Positions 15,763-26,495 of a DNA stretch of 64,000 bases are shown here, in pieces; positions within the stretch are counted from its first letter, which is position 1, and the number at the start of each line of letters is the position of its first letter. The stretch is taken from NCBI GenBank assembly GCA_047602365.1, contig JASGHM010000001.1, positions 1,550,001-1,614,000 on the forward strand. Reading direction: 5' to 3'. A program made the translations under genes and the position numbers. Origin of the DNA: Piscinibacter sp047602365. GTDB taxonomy: Bacteria > Pseudomonadota > Gammaproteobacteria > Burkholderiales > Burkholderiaceae_C. The notes below the pieces were generated by a model. The model was not told where the DNA came from. It saw only the letters and a list, made by a program, of their open reading frames with translations, and did no database searches.

Positions 15763-16161
15763 ATGAGTGCGATCCACCTCTCCCCTCGCCGCCAGCCGGC
15801 CCGCGATGCCGCCGCGCCAGCCACCGTGCTGGCCACCGCCACCCAGCGCGCCGCCGCGCTGCTGGGCCTGAACGGTGCGGCGCTGGCGCGCATCCTCGGC
15901 CTCAGCGAGGCCACCGTGTCGCGTGTGCTGCGCGGCGAGCGTGGCCTGCCGCCCGAGTCGAAGGAGGGTGAGCTGGCGCTGCTGCTGGTGCGCCTGTACC
16001 GCTCGCTCGACGCGCTGGTCGGCAACGACGAGGCGCGCCGGCTGGCCTGGATGCGCAGCCCGAACGACGCGCTCGGCGGCGTGCCGGCCACGCTGATCCT
16101 GGGCGCGCAGGGTCTGGTGGCGGCGGTGGCCTACCTCGACGCGATGCGCGCACCGGTCTGA
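15763..16161 (+). CDS. Xre/MbcA/ParS-type antitoxin (DUF2384)
   Basis: A 132-residue antitoxin of the RES-Xre class. After a disordered N-terminus, an Xre-like helix-turn-helix spans about residues 25-65 (AALLGLNGAALARILGLSEA, TVSRVLRGERGLPP). The C-terminal DUF2384 toxin-binding domain follows, with the typical NDEARRLAWMRSPNDALGG and a final helix VAAVAYLDAMRAPV. These proteins bind and neutralise RES toxins and repress the operon. The RES gene begins 11 bases downstream, so the pair is a single transcription unit. The start follows directly after the inverted repeat at 15724. Confidence 0.88.
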   Translation: MSAIHLSPRRQPARDAAAPATVLATATQRAAALLGLNGAALARILGLSEATVSRVLRGERGLPPESKEGELALLLVRLYRSLDALVGNDEARRLAWMRSPNDALGGVPATLILGAQGLVAAVAYLDAMRAPV

Positions 16162-16172
16162 GCCGCGCGCCG

Positions 16173-16875
16173 ATGCAAGCCTGGCGCGACGAGTGGTTCG
16201 CCACCCCGCTGCGCAGCGCCAGCGCGCTGCTGTGGCGCGGCGTCGAGGCACAGCACCGCGTGGCGACCATGCGCCTGGTCGACAGCCTGGACGACCAGGC
16301 CACGCTGGAGCGGCTGCTCGAAGCGAGCAAGCCGCCGCTGCCCGAGGCGGCCGAGGGCCTGCACTACCTGCTGGCCACGCCCTTCCGCTACCGCTCGCCC
16401 TGGGGTTCGCGCTTCCGTGCCGGCACCGACCCCGGCGTCTGGTACGGCGCGAAGGAGCGCGAGACCGCCTGCACCGAGGTCGGCTACTGGCGCTGGCGCT
16501 TCCTGATGGACAGCGAGGGCCTGCGCGGCGGCGAGCTGGTGACCGAGCACACCTTCTTCCAGGCGCAGGTCAAAGGCGTGGTGCTGGACCTACGGCGCGA
16601 GCCCTGGTCGGACAGCGCTGAAGTCCTGGATGCGGCGTGACGACTACGCGCCCTGCCAGGCGCTCGCACGCGCGGCGCGCGCGCACGGCAAGGCGCAGTG
16701 GATCCGCTATGCCTCGGTGCGCCGGGCCGGCGGCAGCTGCGGTGCGGTGCTGGCGCCGCGCTCGCTGAGCCTGGCCGCGGCGCATCGTCTCGAGACCTGG
16801 GTCTGCAAGGTCACGGCGCGCCAGGCGCTGATGCTGCACGAGGAGGACCGGCTCACCATTCCGATCGAAGCCTAG
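16173..16875 (+). pseudogene. RES-domain toxin, frameshifted
   Basis: RES toxins degrade NAD+ and arrest growth when not bound by the Xre antitoxin. Frame one encodes the N-terminal 155 residues with family motifs YRSPWGSRFRAGTDPGVWYG and TACTEVGYWRWRFL (conserved Arg, Tyr and Glu of the active site), and stops at 16640. The C-terminal third, starting about WMRRDDYAPCQALARAAR and containing WIRYASVRRAGG, continues in another frame to 16875. The shift lies between about 16610 and 16632. Homology is continuous across it, so one indel separates an intact toxin from this sequence. A truncated, inactive toxin with a retained antitoxin is one reading; a base-calling error is the other. Confidence 0.8.
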
Positions 16876-16894
16876 GCCGCCCAGGGCCGGGTGC

Positions 16895-18529
<1,635 letters not shown>

Positions 18530-18582
18530 GGGGCGGCGATTATCCCAGTTGGGCCCCACACTGCACAGGCACACTGCGCCGC

Positions 18583-19473
18583 ATGCCCGAGCTGCCCGAC
18601 ATCACCGTCTACGTCGAGAGCCTGGCCGCGAAGCTGAGCGGCGCGACGCTGCAGCGTGTCCGGGTGACGAACCCCTTCGTGCTGCGCACCGCCGTGCCGC
18701 CGATCGGCTCGGCCGAAGGACAGCGGGTCGTGGGCATCGAGCGGCTTGGCAAGCGGGTGGTGATCGCCCTCGACGGAGAACTCTTCCTCGTGATCCACCT
18801 GATGATCGCGGGCCGTCTGCAATGGCTGGCCGCCGGGGTGAAGCCGGCGAAGTCGGCGCTGCTGGCGCTCGAGTTCGACGCCGGCACGCTGGTGCTGACC
18901 GAAGCCGGCACGCAGCGCCGCGCGTCGCTGCACCTGCTGGCCGGGCGCGACGCGCTCGCGGCCGCCGACCCCGGGGGTGTGGAGCCGCTGGCCGCCGACC
19001 TTGCCGGCTTCGCCGAACGCCTGAAGTCGGAGAACCACACGCTCAAGCGTGCGCTGACGAATCCGCGCCTGTTCAGCGGCATCGGCAACGCCTACTCCGA
19101 CGAGATCCTGCACCGCGCGCGGCTGTCGCCGGTGACGCTGACGCGTGCGCTCGACGATGCGGCGCTGCAGCGCCTGCACGCCGCGACGCGCGAGGTGCTT
19201 CTTGAATGGGCCGACCGCCTGCGCGCCGAGGCGGCCCAGGCCGGCGGCTGGCCGAAGAAGGTCACGGCCTTCCACCCCGAGATGGCGGTGCACGGCCGCT
19301 ACGGCCAGCCCTGCCCGGTGTGCGGCTCACCGGTGCAACGCATCGTGCATGCCGACAACGAGACCAACTACTGCGCGCGCTGCCAGACCGGCGGCAAGCT
19401 GCTCGCCGACCGCGCGCTGTCGCGCCTGCTCAAGGCGAGCTGGCCGAAGCACATCGACCAGATCGACCCGTGA
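18583..19473 (+). CDS. Fpg/Nei family DNA glycosylase
   Basis: Formamidopyrimidine-DNA glycosylase/endonuclease VIII-type protein of 296 residues. It begins MPELPDI, with the catalytic Pro2 and Glu3; the usual Fpg form is PELPEVE, so this is a divergent subgroup. The helix-two-turn-helix motif (NPRLFSGIGNAYSDEILHRA) is clear near residue 160. The zinc finger has four cysteines (CPVCG and CARCQ), but the arginine that normally precedes the second Cys pair in Fpg is replaced (NETNYC), so substrate range may differ. It would excise oxidised bases; the location near dps, katG and oxyR fits an oxidative-stress theme. Divergent from prfC with a 53-base gap. Confidence 0.88.
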   Translation: MPELPDITVYVESLAAKLSGATLQRVRVTNPFVLRTAVPPIGSAEGQRVVGIERLGKRVVIALDGELFLVIHLMIAGRLQWLAAGVKPAKSALLALEFDAGTLVLTEAGTQRRASLHLLAGRDALAAADPGGVEPLAADLAGFAERLKSENHTLKRALTNPRLFSGIGNAYSDEILHRARLSPVTLTRALDDAALQRLHAATREVLLEWADRLRAEAAQAGGWPKKVTAFHPEMAVHGRYGQPCPVCGSPVQRIVHADNETNYCARCQTGGKLLADRALSRLLKASWPKHIDQIDP

Positions 19474-19482
19474 TGCGATGGC

Positions 19483-20085
19483 TCAGTCCGTCAGGAAAGG
19501 CTTGACCACGCCGAGCAGGCGGTCGACGTAGGTGTCCTTCTCGCCCACCGGCGCGACGTAGTGCAGCGCCTGCGCGGTGGCCTCGGGGCCGGCGCGCTTG
19601 AGCATCATCCAGGCGGCCAGGTACTGCGACGCCATGCAGCCACCGGCGGTGGCCACCGGGCCGCGGGCGTGGAACGGTGCATCGATCACGCGCACGCCGG
19701 CCTCGATCACCCAGGGCTTGGTGGTCAGGTCGGTGCAGGCCGGCACGTCGGCGATCAGCCCGAGCCGGGCCAGCAGCAGCGTGCCCGAGCATTGCGCGCC
19801 GATCAGCTGGCGCAAGGGGTCCAGCCGCAGCCGGTCCAGCAGCTTGCTGTTGGCGGCGATGGCGCGGGTGTAGATGCCGCTGCCGAAGATCACCGCGTCG
19901 GCCTCATTGGCGAACTCCAGCGGCCGCTGCGCCTGCACCGTCACCCCGTTCATCGAGGTGACGTGCGAGGTCGGGCTCGCGATCTCGGCCTTCCAGCCCT
20001 GGCTGCCCAGCCGGTTCAGCAGGCCCAGCGCGATGAACGAATCGAGCTCGTTGAAGCCGTCGAAGGTCAGGATCGCAATCTTCAT
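19483..20085 (-). CDS. DJ-1/PfpI family protein
   Basis: A 200-residue class I glutamine amidotransferase-like protein. It opens with MKIAILTFDGFNELDSFIAL, typical of the transcription-regulator-like DJ-1/PfpI branch, and has the nucleophile elbow GAQCSGTLLLARLG with Cys near residue 100. GGCMASQYLAAW near 155 completes the domain. No AraC DNA-binding domain follows, so it is a stand-alone enzyme or chaperone-like protein; such proteins include glyoxalases, isonitrile hydratases and proteases. It converges on the glycosylase gene with a nine-base gap. Specific activity cannot be assigned. Confidence 0.85.
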   Translation of the reverse strand: MKIAILTFDGFNELDSFIALGLLNRLGSQGWKAEIASPTSHVTSMNGVTVQAQRPLEFANEADAVIFGSGIYTRAIAANSKLLDRLRLDPLRQLIGAQCSGTLLLARLGLIADVPACTDLTTKPWVIEAGVRVIDAPFHARGPVATAGGCMASQYLAAWMMLKRAGPEATAQALHYVAPVGEKDTYVDRLLGVVKPFLTD

Positions 20086-20137
20086 GAGCACTCCCGCACG
20101 GGCCGAGCGCCGGGCCGCTCCCAAGCCGGCCCGCATT

Positions 20138-20178
20138 CCCTCGGGGGATCGACCGATGTACCCATCGGGCGAGGGGCC
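20138..20178. repeat. Nested hairpin repeat, copy D (diverged)
   Basis: Outer stem CCCTCG (20138-20143) pairs with CGAGGG (20170-20175), inner stem CCGATG (20153-20158) with CATCGG (20163-20168). It begins five bases after the dps stop on the minus strand and lacks a U tract. The C-tract, G-tract, inner stem, G-tract layout resembles the repeats at 13463, 24139 and 49085. Confidence 0.45.
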
Positions 20179-20182
20179 GACA

Positions 20183-20695
20183 TCACTCTTCGAGCAGCGA
20201 GCGCAGCATCCATGCCGTCTGCTCGTGCACGGTCAGGCGCTGCGTCAGCAGGTCGGCGGTGGGCTCGTCGCCGGCGGCGTCGGCCAGCGGGAAGATGCTG
20301 CGCGCGGTGCGCGCCACCGCTTCGTGGCCGTCGACCAGGATCTTCACCATCTCCAGCGCCTTCGGCGGCTTGGCCGGCGCGTCCTTGATCGAGGCCAGCG
20401 CACCGAACTGCGCGTAGGAGCCCGGCGCCGGCGAACCCAGCGAGCGGATGCGCTCGGCGATCGGGTCGACCGCGTTCCACAGCTCGGTGTACTGGGTCAT
20501 GAACATCGCGTGCAGCGTGTTGAACATCGGCCCGGTGACGTTCCAGTGGAAGTTGTGCGTGCTCAGGTAGAGCGTGTAGGTGTCGGCCAGCAGGCGCGAC
20601 AGGCCTCCGGCGATGGCCACGCGGTCCTTCTCGCTGATGCCGATGTTGATCGCCGGGCCGGAGGACTTCGCGGGGGCCTTGCTCTTCTTCGCCAT
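20183..20695 (-). CDS. dps: Dps family ferritin-like DNA protection protein
   Basis: A 170-residue Dps. The ferroxidase-centre motif STHNFHWNVTGPMFNTLHAM lies near residue 48, and the second iron-ligand region VDGHEAVARTARSI near 115. The lysine-rich N-terminus (MAKKSKAPAKSS) is of the kind that binds DNA in Dps. It would store iron and protect DNA from peroxide. Upstream on the same strand is katG, then oxyR, which makes a peroxide-defence cluster. An inverted repeat ends 24 bases before the ATG and overlaps a plausible promoter. AGGGAG ahead of the ATG is a good ribosome site. Confidence 0.93.
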   Translation of the reverse strand: MAKKSKAPAKSSGPAINIGISEKDRVAIAGGLSRLLADTYTLYLSTHNFHWNVTGPMFNTLHAMFMTQYTELWNAVDPIAERIRSLGSPAPGSYAQFGALASIKDAPAKPPKALEMVKILVDGHEAVARTARSIFPLADAAGDEPTADLLTQRLTVHEQTAWMLRSLLEE

Positions 20696-20719
20696 GCACT
20701 TGCTCCCTGGAAATGAAAA

Positions 20720-20752
20720 CGACCCCGACACTGTAGCGAAGTGCCGGGGTCG
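20720..20752 (-). promoter_or_regulatory. 13-bp inverted repeat upstream of dps
   Basis: CGACCCCG-CACT pairs with AGTG-CGGGGTCG (12 of 13 pairs, seven-base loop). On the minus strand it is followed by TTTTCATTTCC, so it could terminate katG transcription. It also overlaps a possible sigma-70 promoter on that strand (TTGGCC, 17-base gap, TACAGT), so it could instead be an operator for dps. The two readings are not exclusive. Confidence 0.5.
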
Positions 20753-20876
20753 GGCCAATGACGCGCAGCAAGGATCAGCCGATACGCCAGGCCTGCGAGA
20801 CAGGATGGCGAGGCCACCGGCCTCGATCAGCCAGCCGGCGGTGCGGCGAACGGTACGCATGCGACGCACTCCCCGC

Positions 20877-23027
<2,151 letters not shown>

Positions 23028-23178
23028 CGGGATCTCCTGTCTCGGGTCGATAGCGTCGGACTTGTTCAGCTCCCGCCTGATACAGCGGGTCCCGAAAGGG
23101 TAGGCGCGATGCCTCGCCACGGCCAATTGGCGATCCGAAACGCGGCGATAGGCAGAACGTTGCCGCCCGCCGGAACCC

Positions 23179-24103
23179 TCAGTCGGTGAGCCGCTTCACG
23201 CCCGGCAGTTCGCAGGCGTAGATGGCGTTGCGCAACGCAGCAATCGCCTCGTAGCGCGTGAAGGTGCGCCGCCAGACCAGCACCACGCGGCGCGTCGGCA
23301 CCGGCGCCGCGAACCGGATGTAGGTGACGTGCGATTGCGGCTCCTTCGGCACGCTGAGCTGCGGCACCACCGTCACGCCCATGCCGGAGGCGACCATGTA
23401 CTTGATGGTCTCCAGCGAACGAGCCCTCGAAGCTCTTGCGGATGCCCTCGGCATCGCTGGAGAAGCGGGCGTACTCCGGGCAGACCTCGAGCACGTGGTC
23501 ACGGAAGCAGTGCCCGGTGCCGAGCAGCAGCATGGTCTCGTTCTTCAGCTCCTCGGCGCTCAGGCTCTTGCGCCTGGCCAGCGGGTGCGACTTCGGCACC
23601 GCGGCCATGAAGGGCTCGTCGTACAGCGGCGCCACCGCCAGGCCGGTGTCGGGGAAGGGCTCGGCCATGATCGCCGCGTCGAGCTCGCCGGTGCGCAGCA
23701 TCTCCAGCAGCTTGGCGGTGAAGTTCTCCTGGATGATCAGCGGCATCTGCGGCACGCGCTCGATCGCCTGCTTGACCAGGTCGGGCAGCAGGTAGGGGCC
23801 GATCGTGTAGATGATGCCCAGGCGCAGCGGGCCGGAGATCGGGTCCTTGCCGCGCTTGGCGATCTCCTTGATCGCCGCCGCCTGCTCGATCACCGACTGC
23901 GCCTGGCGCACGATCTCCTCGCCCAGCGGCGTGACGCTGACCTCGCTGGCGCCGCGCTCGAAGATCTTCACGTCCAGCTCTTCCTCGAGCTTCTTGATCG
24001 CCACGCTGAGCGTGGGTTGCGAGACGAAGCAGGCCTCGGCGGCACGGCCGAAATGCTTCTCCCGCGCGACGGCGACGATGTAGCGGAGTTCGGTGAGCGT
24101 CAT
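23179..24103 (-). pseudogene. oxyR: OxyR hydrogen-peroxide sensor, frameshifted
   Basis: LysR-type peroxide sensor. The start MTLTELRYIVAVAREKHFGR and helix-turn-helix CFVSQPTLSVAIKKLEEELD are typical OxyR. The redox cysteines are present: GTGHCFRDHVLEVCPEY near residue 205, with eight-residue-spaced Cys. After GIRKSFEGS the frame breaks near 23418, where one extra T appears to have been added. The true continuation SLETIKYMVASGMGVTVVPQ runs in another frame to the stop at 23179. Read literally, the product loses the last 80 residues and gains a long unrelated tail. It is upstream of katG on the same strand, the usual OxyR-regulated partner. One base would restore it. Confidence 0.9.
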
Positions 24104-24138
24104 GTCAGTACCGCCCGGCCGTTCCGAAGGTGCTGACG

Positions 24139-24177
24139 GCCCCCCCGGGGGGCGGCGAACGAAGTGAGCGTGGGGGC
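24139..24177. repeat. Interspersed G/C-tract repeat, copy B
   Basis: A C7 tract directly followed by a G6 tract, then GGCGAACGAAGTGAGCG and a final G5 tract. It is the closest relative of copy A at 13463, sharing the GCGAANGAAG-type middle and the TGGGGGC end. It lies between the oxyR start and the lipoprotein gene. Confidence 0.6.
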
Positions 24178-24323
24178 TGCATTCCGGCAAGTATCGCAGC
24201 GCCCCGCATCGCGGCGTGCGCCGCGGGGCATCGTGGCCCGATACCCGCATGGTCAGCGCTTGCCGCGCGGCCCCCGCGCGCCCAACCTGCGCGGGCGGCA
24301 TGTGCCGCGCCACCTCCACTTCC

Positions 24324-24881
24324 ATGCACACAGCCACCGAACGACCTGTCTCCCGGCTGCCGCTGCTCGCGGCCTGCGCCGCCGCCATGGCGACGCTGTC
24401 AGCGTGCTACGTCGTGCCGCTCGATCCGCGCACCGGAGCGCCCTACCCCGTGACCGCGCCGGCCCGCGACGGCGGCGGCGTCACCATCGTCGCACCGCCC
24501 GCACCCGCCGCGCCGCCGCAGCCCGGGCTGCTCAACGTGCGCCTGTACCCGTTGAACCCGCAGGCCAACCAGGGTGGTCTGCTCAACGCGGTCGTGGTCG
24601 ACAGCCACACCGGCCGCGGCAGCTTCAGCCTGGCCTACCTGGGCGACACGCTGCAGGGCGAGGCGACGCGTGTCGACGGCAGCTACGCCGCCTTCGGCCG
24701 CATCCACAACGAGGTGCTGGGCAGCAGCGCGCGCAACTTCAGCGGCCGCCGCGGCATCGCCAACGCCTACGGCAGCAAGGGCGTCAACGTGCAGTGCGAG
24801 TACCTGATCAGCGGGCCGGCGCAGGGCACCGGCGTGTGCCTGTTCTCCGACGGCGCCAAGTACCAGATGCACTTCGGCTGA
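24324..24881 (+). CDS. Putative outer-membrane lipoprotein, unknown function
   Basis: A 185-residue protein with a lipoprotein signal: MHTATERPVSRLPLLAACAA, then a hydrophobic run and the lipobox LSAC near residue 38. A proline/alanine-rich linker (VAPPAPAAPPQPG) leads to a compact domain with GLLNAVVVDSHTGRGSFSLA and VNVQCEYLISG. I do not recognise the family; the domain looks like a small beta-rich module, and two cysteines near the end could form a disulphide. The frame is open further upstream, but the ATG at 24324 places the signal peptide correctly. It stands alone, converging with the RTX gene 19 bases away. Confidence 0.7.
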   Translation: MHTATERPVSRLPLLAACAAAMATLSACYVVPLDPRTGAPYPVTAPARDGGGVTIVAPPAPAAPPQPGLLNVRLYPLNPQANQGGLLNAVVVDSHTGRGSFSLAYLGDTLQGEATRVDGSYAAFGRIHNEVLGSSARNFSGRRGIANAYGSKGVNVQCEYLISGPAQGTGVCLFSDGAKYQMHFG

Positions 24882-24900
24882 GGCCCCAGCGTGGCCGCGG

Positions 24901-26391
24901 TCAGACGATCCAGAAATCCGCGGCGGTGAGCGCCGTGGCGGCGGTGACGGTGGCCACCACGTTCGCCGGGCTGCTGCCGCTGCCGTCGCGGTCGAACAGG
25001 ATCTGCCCGGTCGCGGCGTTGTAGACGATGCGATCGTCTGCGTCGACTGCGGCTGCGCCAAGCCGGAAGGCGCCGGCTGCCAGCGCGCCGACCGGGCCGA
25101 CGGAGGAGTACACCGCATCGTCGAGTTCGATGCGGTCGTCGACGGGCGTGAAGTCGGTGATTCGGTCGTAGATCGGTGTGATCGCCGTGTCGAAGCGGAA
25201 CGCGTCGAGGCCGGCGCCGCCGGTCAGCGTGTCGCTGTCGTACCCGCCGGCCAGCGTGTCGTTACCCGCGCCGCCGATCAACGTGTCGTTGCCGCTGTCG
25301 CCACGCAGCAGGTTCGCGCCGGCGTTGCCGGTGATCACGTTGGCCTGCGGGTTGCCGGTGCCGCTGGTGCCGGCGCTGCCGGTCAGCACCAGGTTCTCGA
25401 GGTTCGCCCCGAGCACCCGGCTCGTCGGGCTGCGCACGGTGTCCAGGCCGGCGTTGGCGTTCTCGAAGATCACGTCGCTGGCGCGGTCGACGATGTAGAC
25501 GTCGTTGCCGGCGCCGCCGGTGAGGGTGTCGATGCCGGTGCCGCCGTCCAGCGTGTCGTTGCCGGCGTTGCCCAGCAGCCGGTCGGAACCGTCCATCCCG
25601 CGCAGCAGGTTGGCTGCGGCGTTGCCGGTGATCGTGTTGATCCCGGCGTTGCCGGTGCCCCCGATCGCCGCGCTGCCGGACAGCGTCAGGTTCTCGACGT
25701 TGACGGCGAGCGTCACCGTGGCGGTCGATGTGACCGAGTCGGTGCCGCCGCTGGCGAGTTCGACGATGCTGTCGCTCGCCGCATTGACGACGTAGCGGTC
25801 GTTGCCGGCACCACCACGCAGCAGATCGCTGCCGGCGCCGCCGTTGAGCAGGTCGTTGCCCGCGCCGCCGTCCAGCGTGTCGACGCCGTTGCCACCGGTG
25901 AGCGTGTCGTTGCCGGCATTGCCGTTGAGCCGGTCGTTGCCATCCAGGCCGTTCCAGCTGTCGGCACCGGACGAACCGGTCAGCGTGTCGTTGGCGGCGA
26001 ACAGCGTCGAGATGACGCTGGACGGCGAACTCGCCGCCAGCAGCGAGCGCGAGAAGTTCACCGCGGAAACCGACAGCCCCTCGATCGCATAGACCTGCAC
26101 GAAGCTGCCCGCCGGCGCCCATTCGCCGATCAGCGCGGTGAGCGTGCCGGCGCTGAAGCTGCGCGTCGCGGTGTCGAAGGCCAGTCCGGTGCCGGCCCAG
26201 CTGTCGCGGCTGGCGATCGGCCCGCCGAAGGTGGCGCGCACCAGGTCCTCGTAGACCAGCCCCTGCGCGCTGGTGAAGTTGATGTTGTTGAGGAAGGCGA
26301 CGCTCGCCGACGGCACGAACGGACTGGCGATGCCGCTGCCCGAGAGCAAGGTCGACATGTCGAATCCGACGTTCAGCGTGATCCGGGCCAT
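24901..26391 (-). CDS. RTX (hemolysin-type calcium-binding repeat) protein
   Basis: A 496-residue glycine/aspartate-rich protein. An N-terminal non-repeat domain (about 140 residues, MARITLNVGFDMSTLLSGSG at the start) is followed by three blocks of RTX nonapeptides such as GGAGNDLLNGGAGSDLLRGG and GNAGNDTLDGGTGIDTLTGG. These are separated by spacers with the VENLTLSGSA pattern, roughly residues 140-400. Calcium folds the repeats outside the cell. The C-terminus (ILFDRDGSG then AADFWIV) fits an uncleaved type I secretion signal. There is no signal peptide. No HlyB/HlyD/TolC genes are nearby, so its exporter is elsewhere. The N-terminal domain is unrecognised; adhesin, matrix or surface-layer roles are possible. 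Confidence 0.9.
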   Translation of the reverse strand: MARITLNVGFDMSTLLSGSGIASPFVPSASVAFLNNINFTSAQGLVYEDLVRATFGGPIASRDSWAGTGLAFDTATRSFSAGTLTALIGEWAPAGSFVQVYAIEGLSVSAVNFSRSLLAASSPSSVISTLFAANDTLTGSSGADSWNGLDGNDRLNGNAGNDTLTGGNGVDTLDGGAGNDLLNGGAGSDLLRGGAGNDRYVVNAASDSIVELASGGTDSVTSTATVTLAVNVENLTLSGSAAIGGTGNAGINTITGNAAANLLRGMDGSDRLLGNAGNDTLDGGTGIDTLTGGAGNDVYIVDRASDVIFENANAGLDTVRSPTSRVLGANLENLVLTGSAGTSGTGNPQANVITGNAGANLLRGDSGNDTLIGGAGNDTLAGGYDSDTLTGGAGLDAFRFDTAITPIYDRITDFTPVDDRIELDDAVYSSVGPVGALAAGAFRLGAAAVDADDRIVYNAATGQILFDRDGSGSSPANVVATVTAATALTAADFWIV

Positions 26392-26495
26392 CGTGGGCGC
26401 TCCTTTCCAAGCCTGCCTGCGCGGTCAGCATGGCATGCAGCGCTCGCGGCCGGCAAGGCTCCGGCGAGCAGTTAGGGGGAGGCCATTGCGCGGCC

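Noticed and set aside
15755..15770. Second dyad TCAT-N5-ATGA at the antitoxin start
   Set aside because: Only four-base arms and it includes the start codon; likely chance.
20760..20876. Small frame with MRTVRRTAGWLIEAGG between katG and dps
   Set aside because: No independent start signal or stop before dps in that frame; its openness follows from the katG/dps frame. Too weak to call.
25200..25990. Tandem-looking short repeats suggestive of a CRISPR or satellite array
   Set aside because: They are codons of the RTX nonapeptides, in frame and variable at the DNA level.
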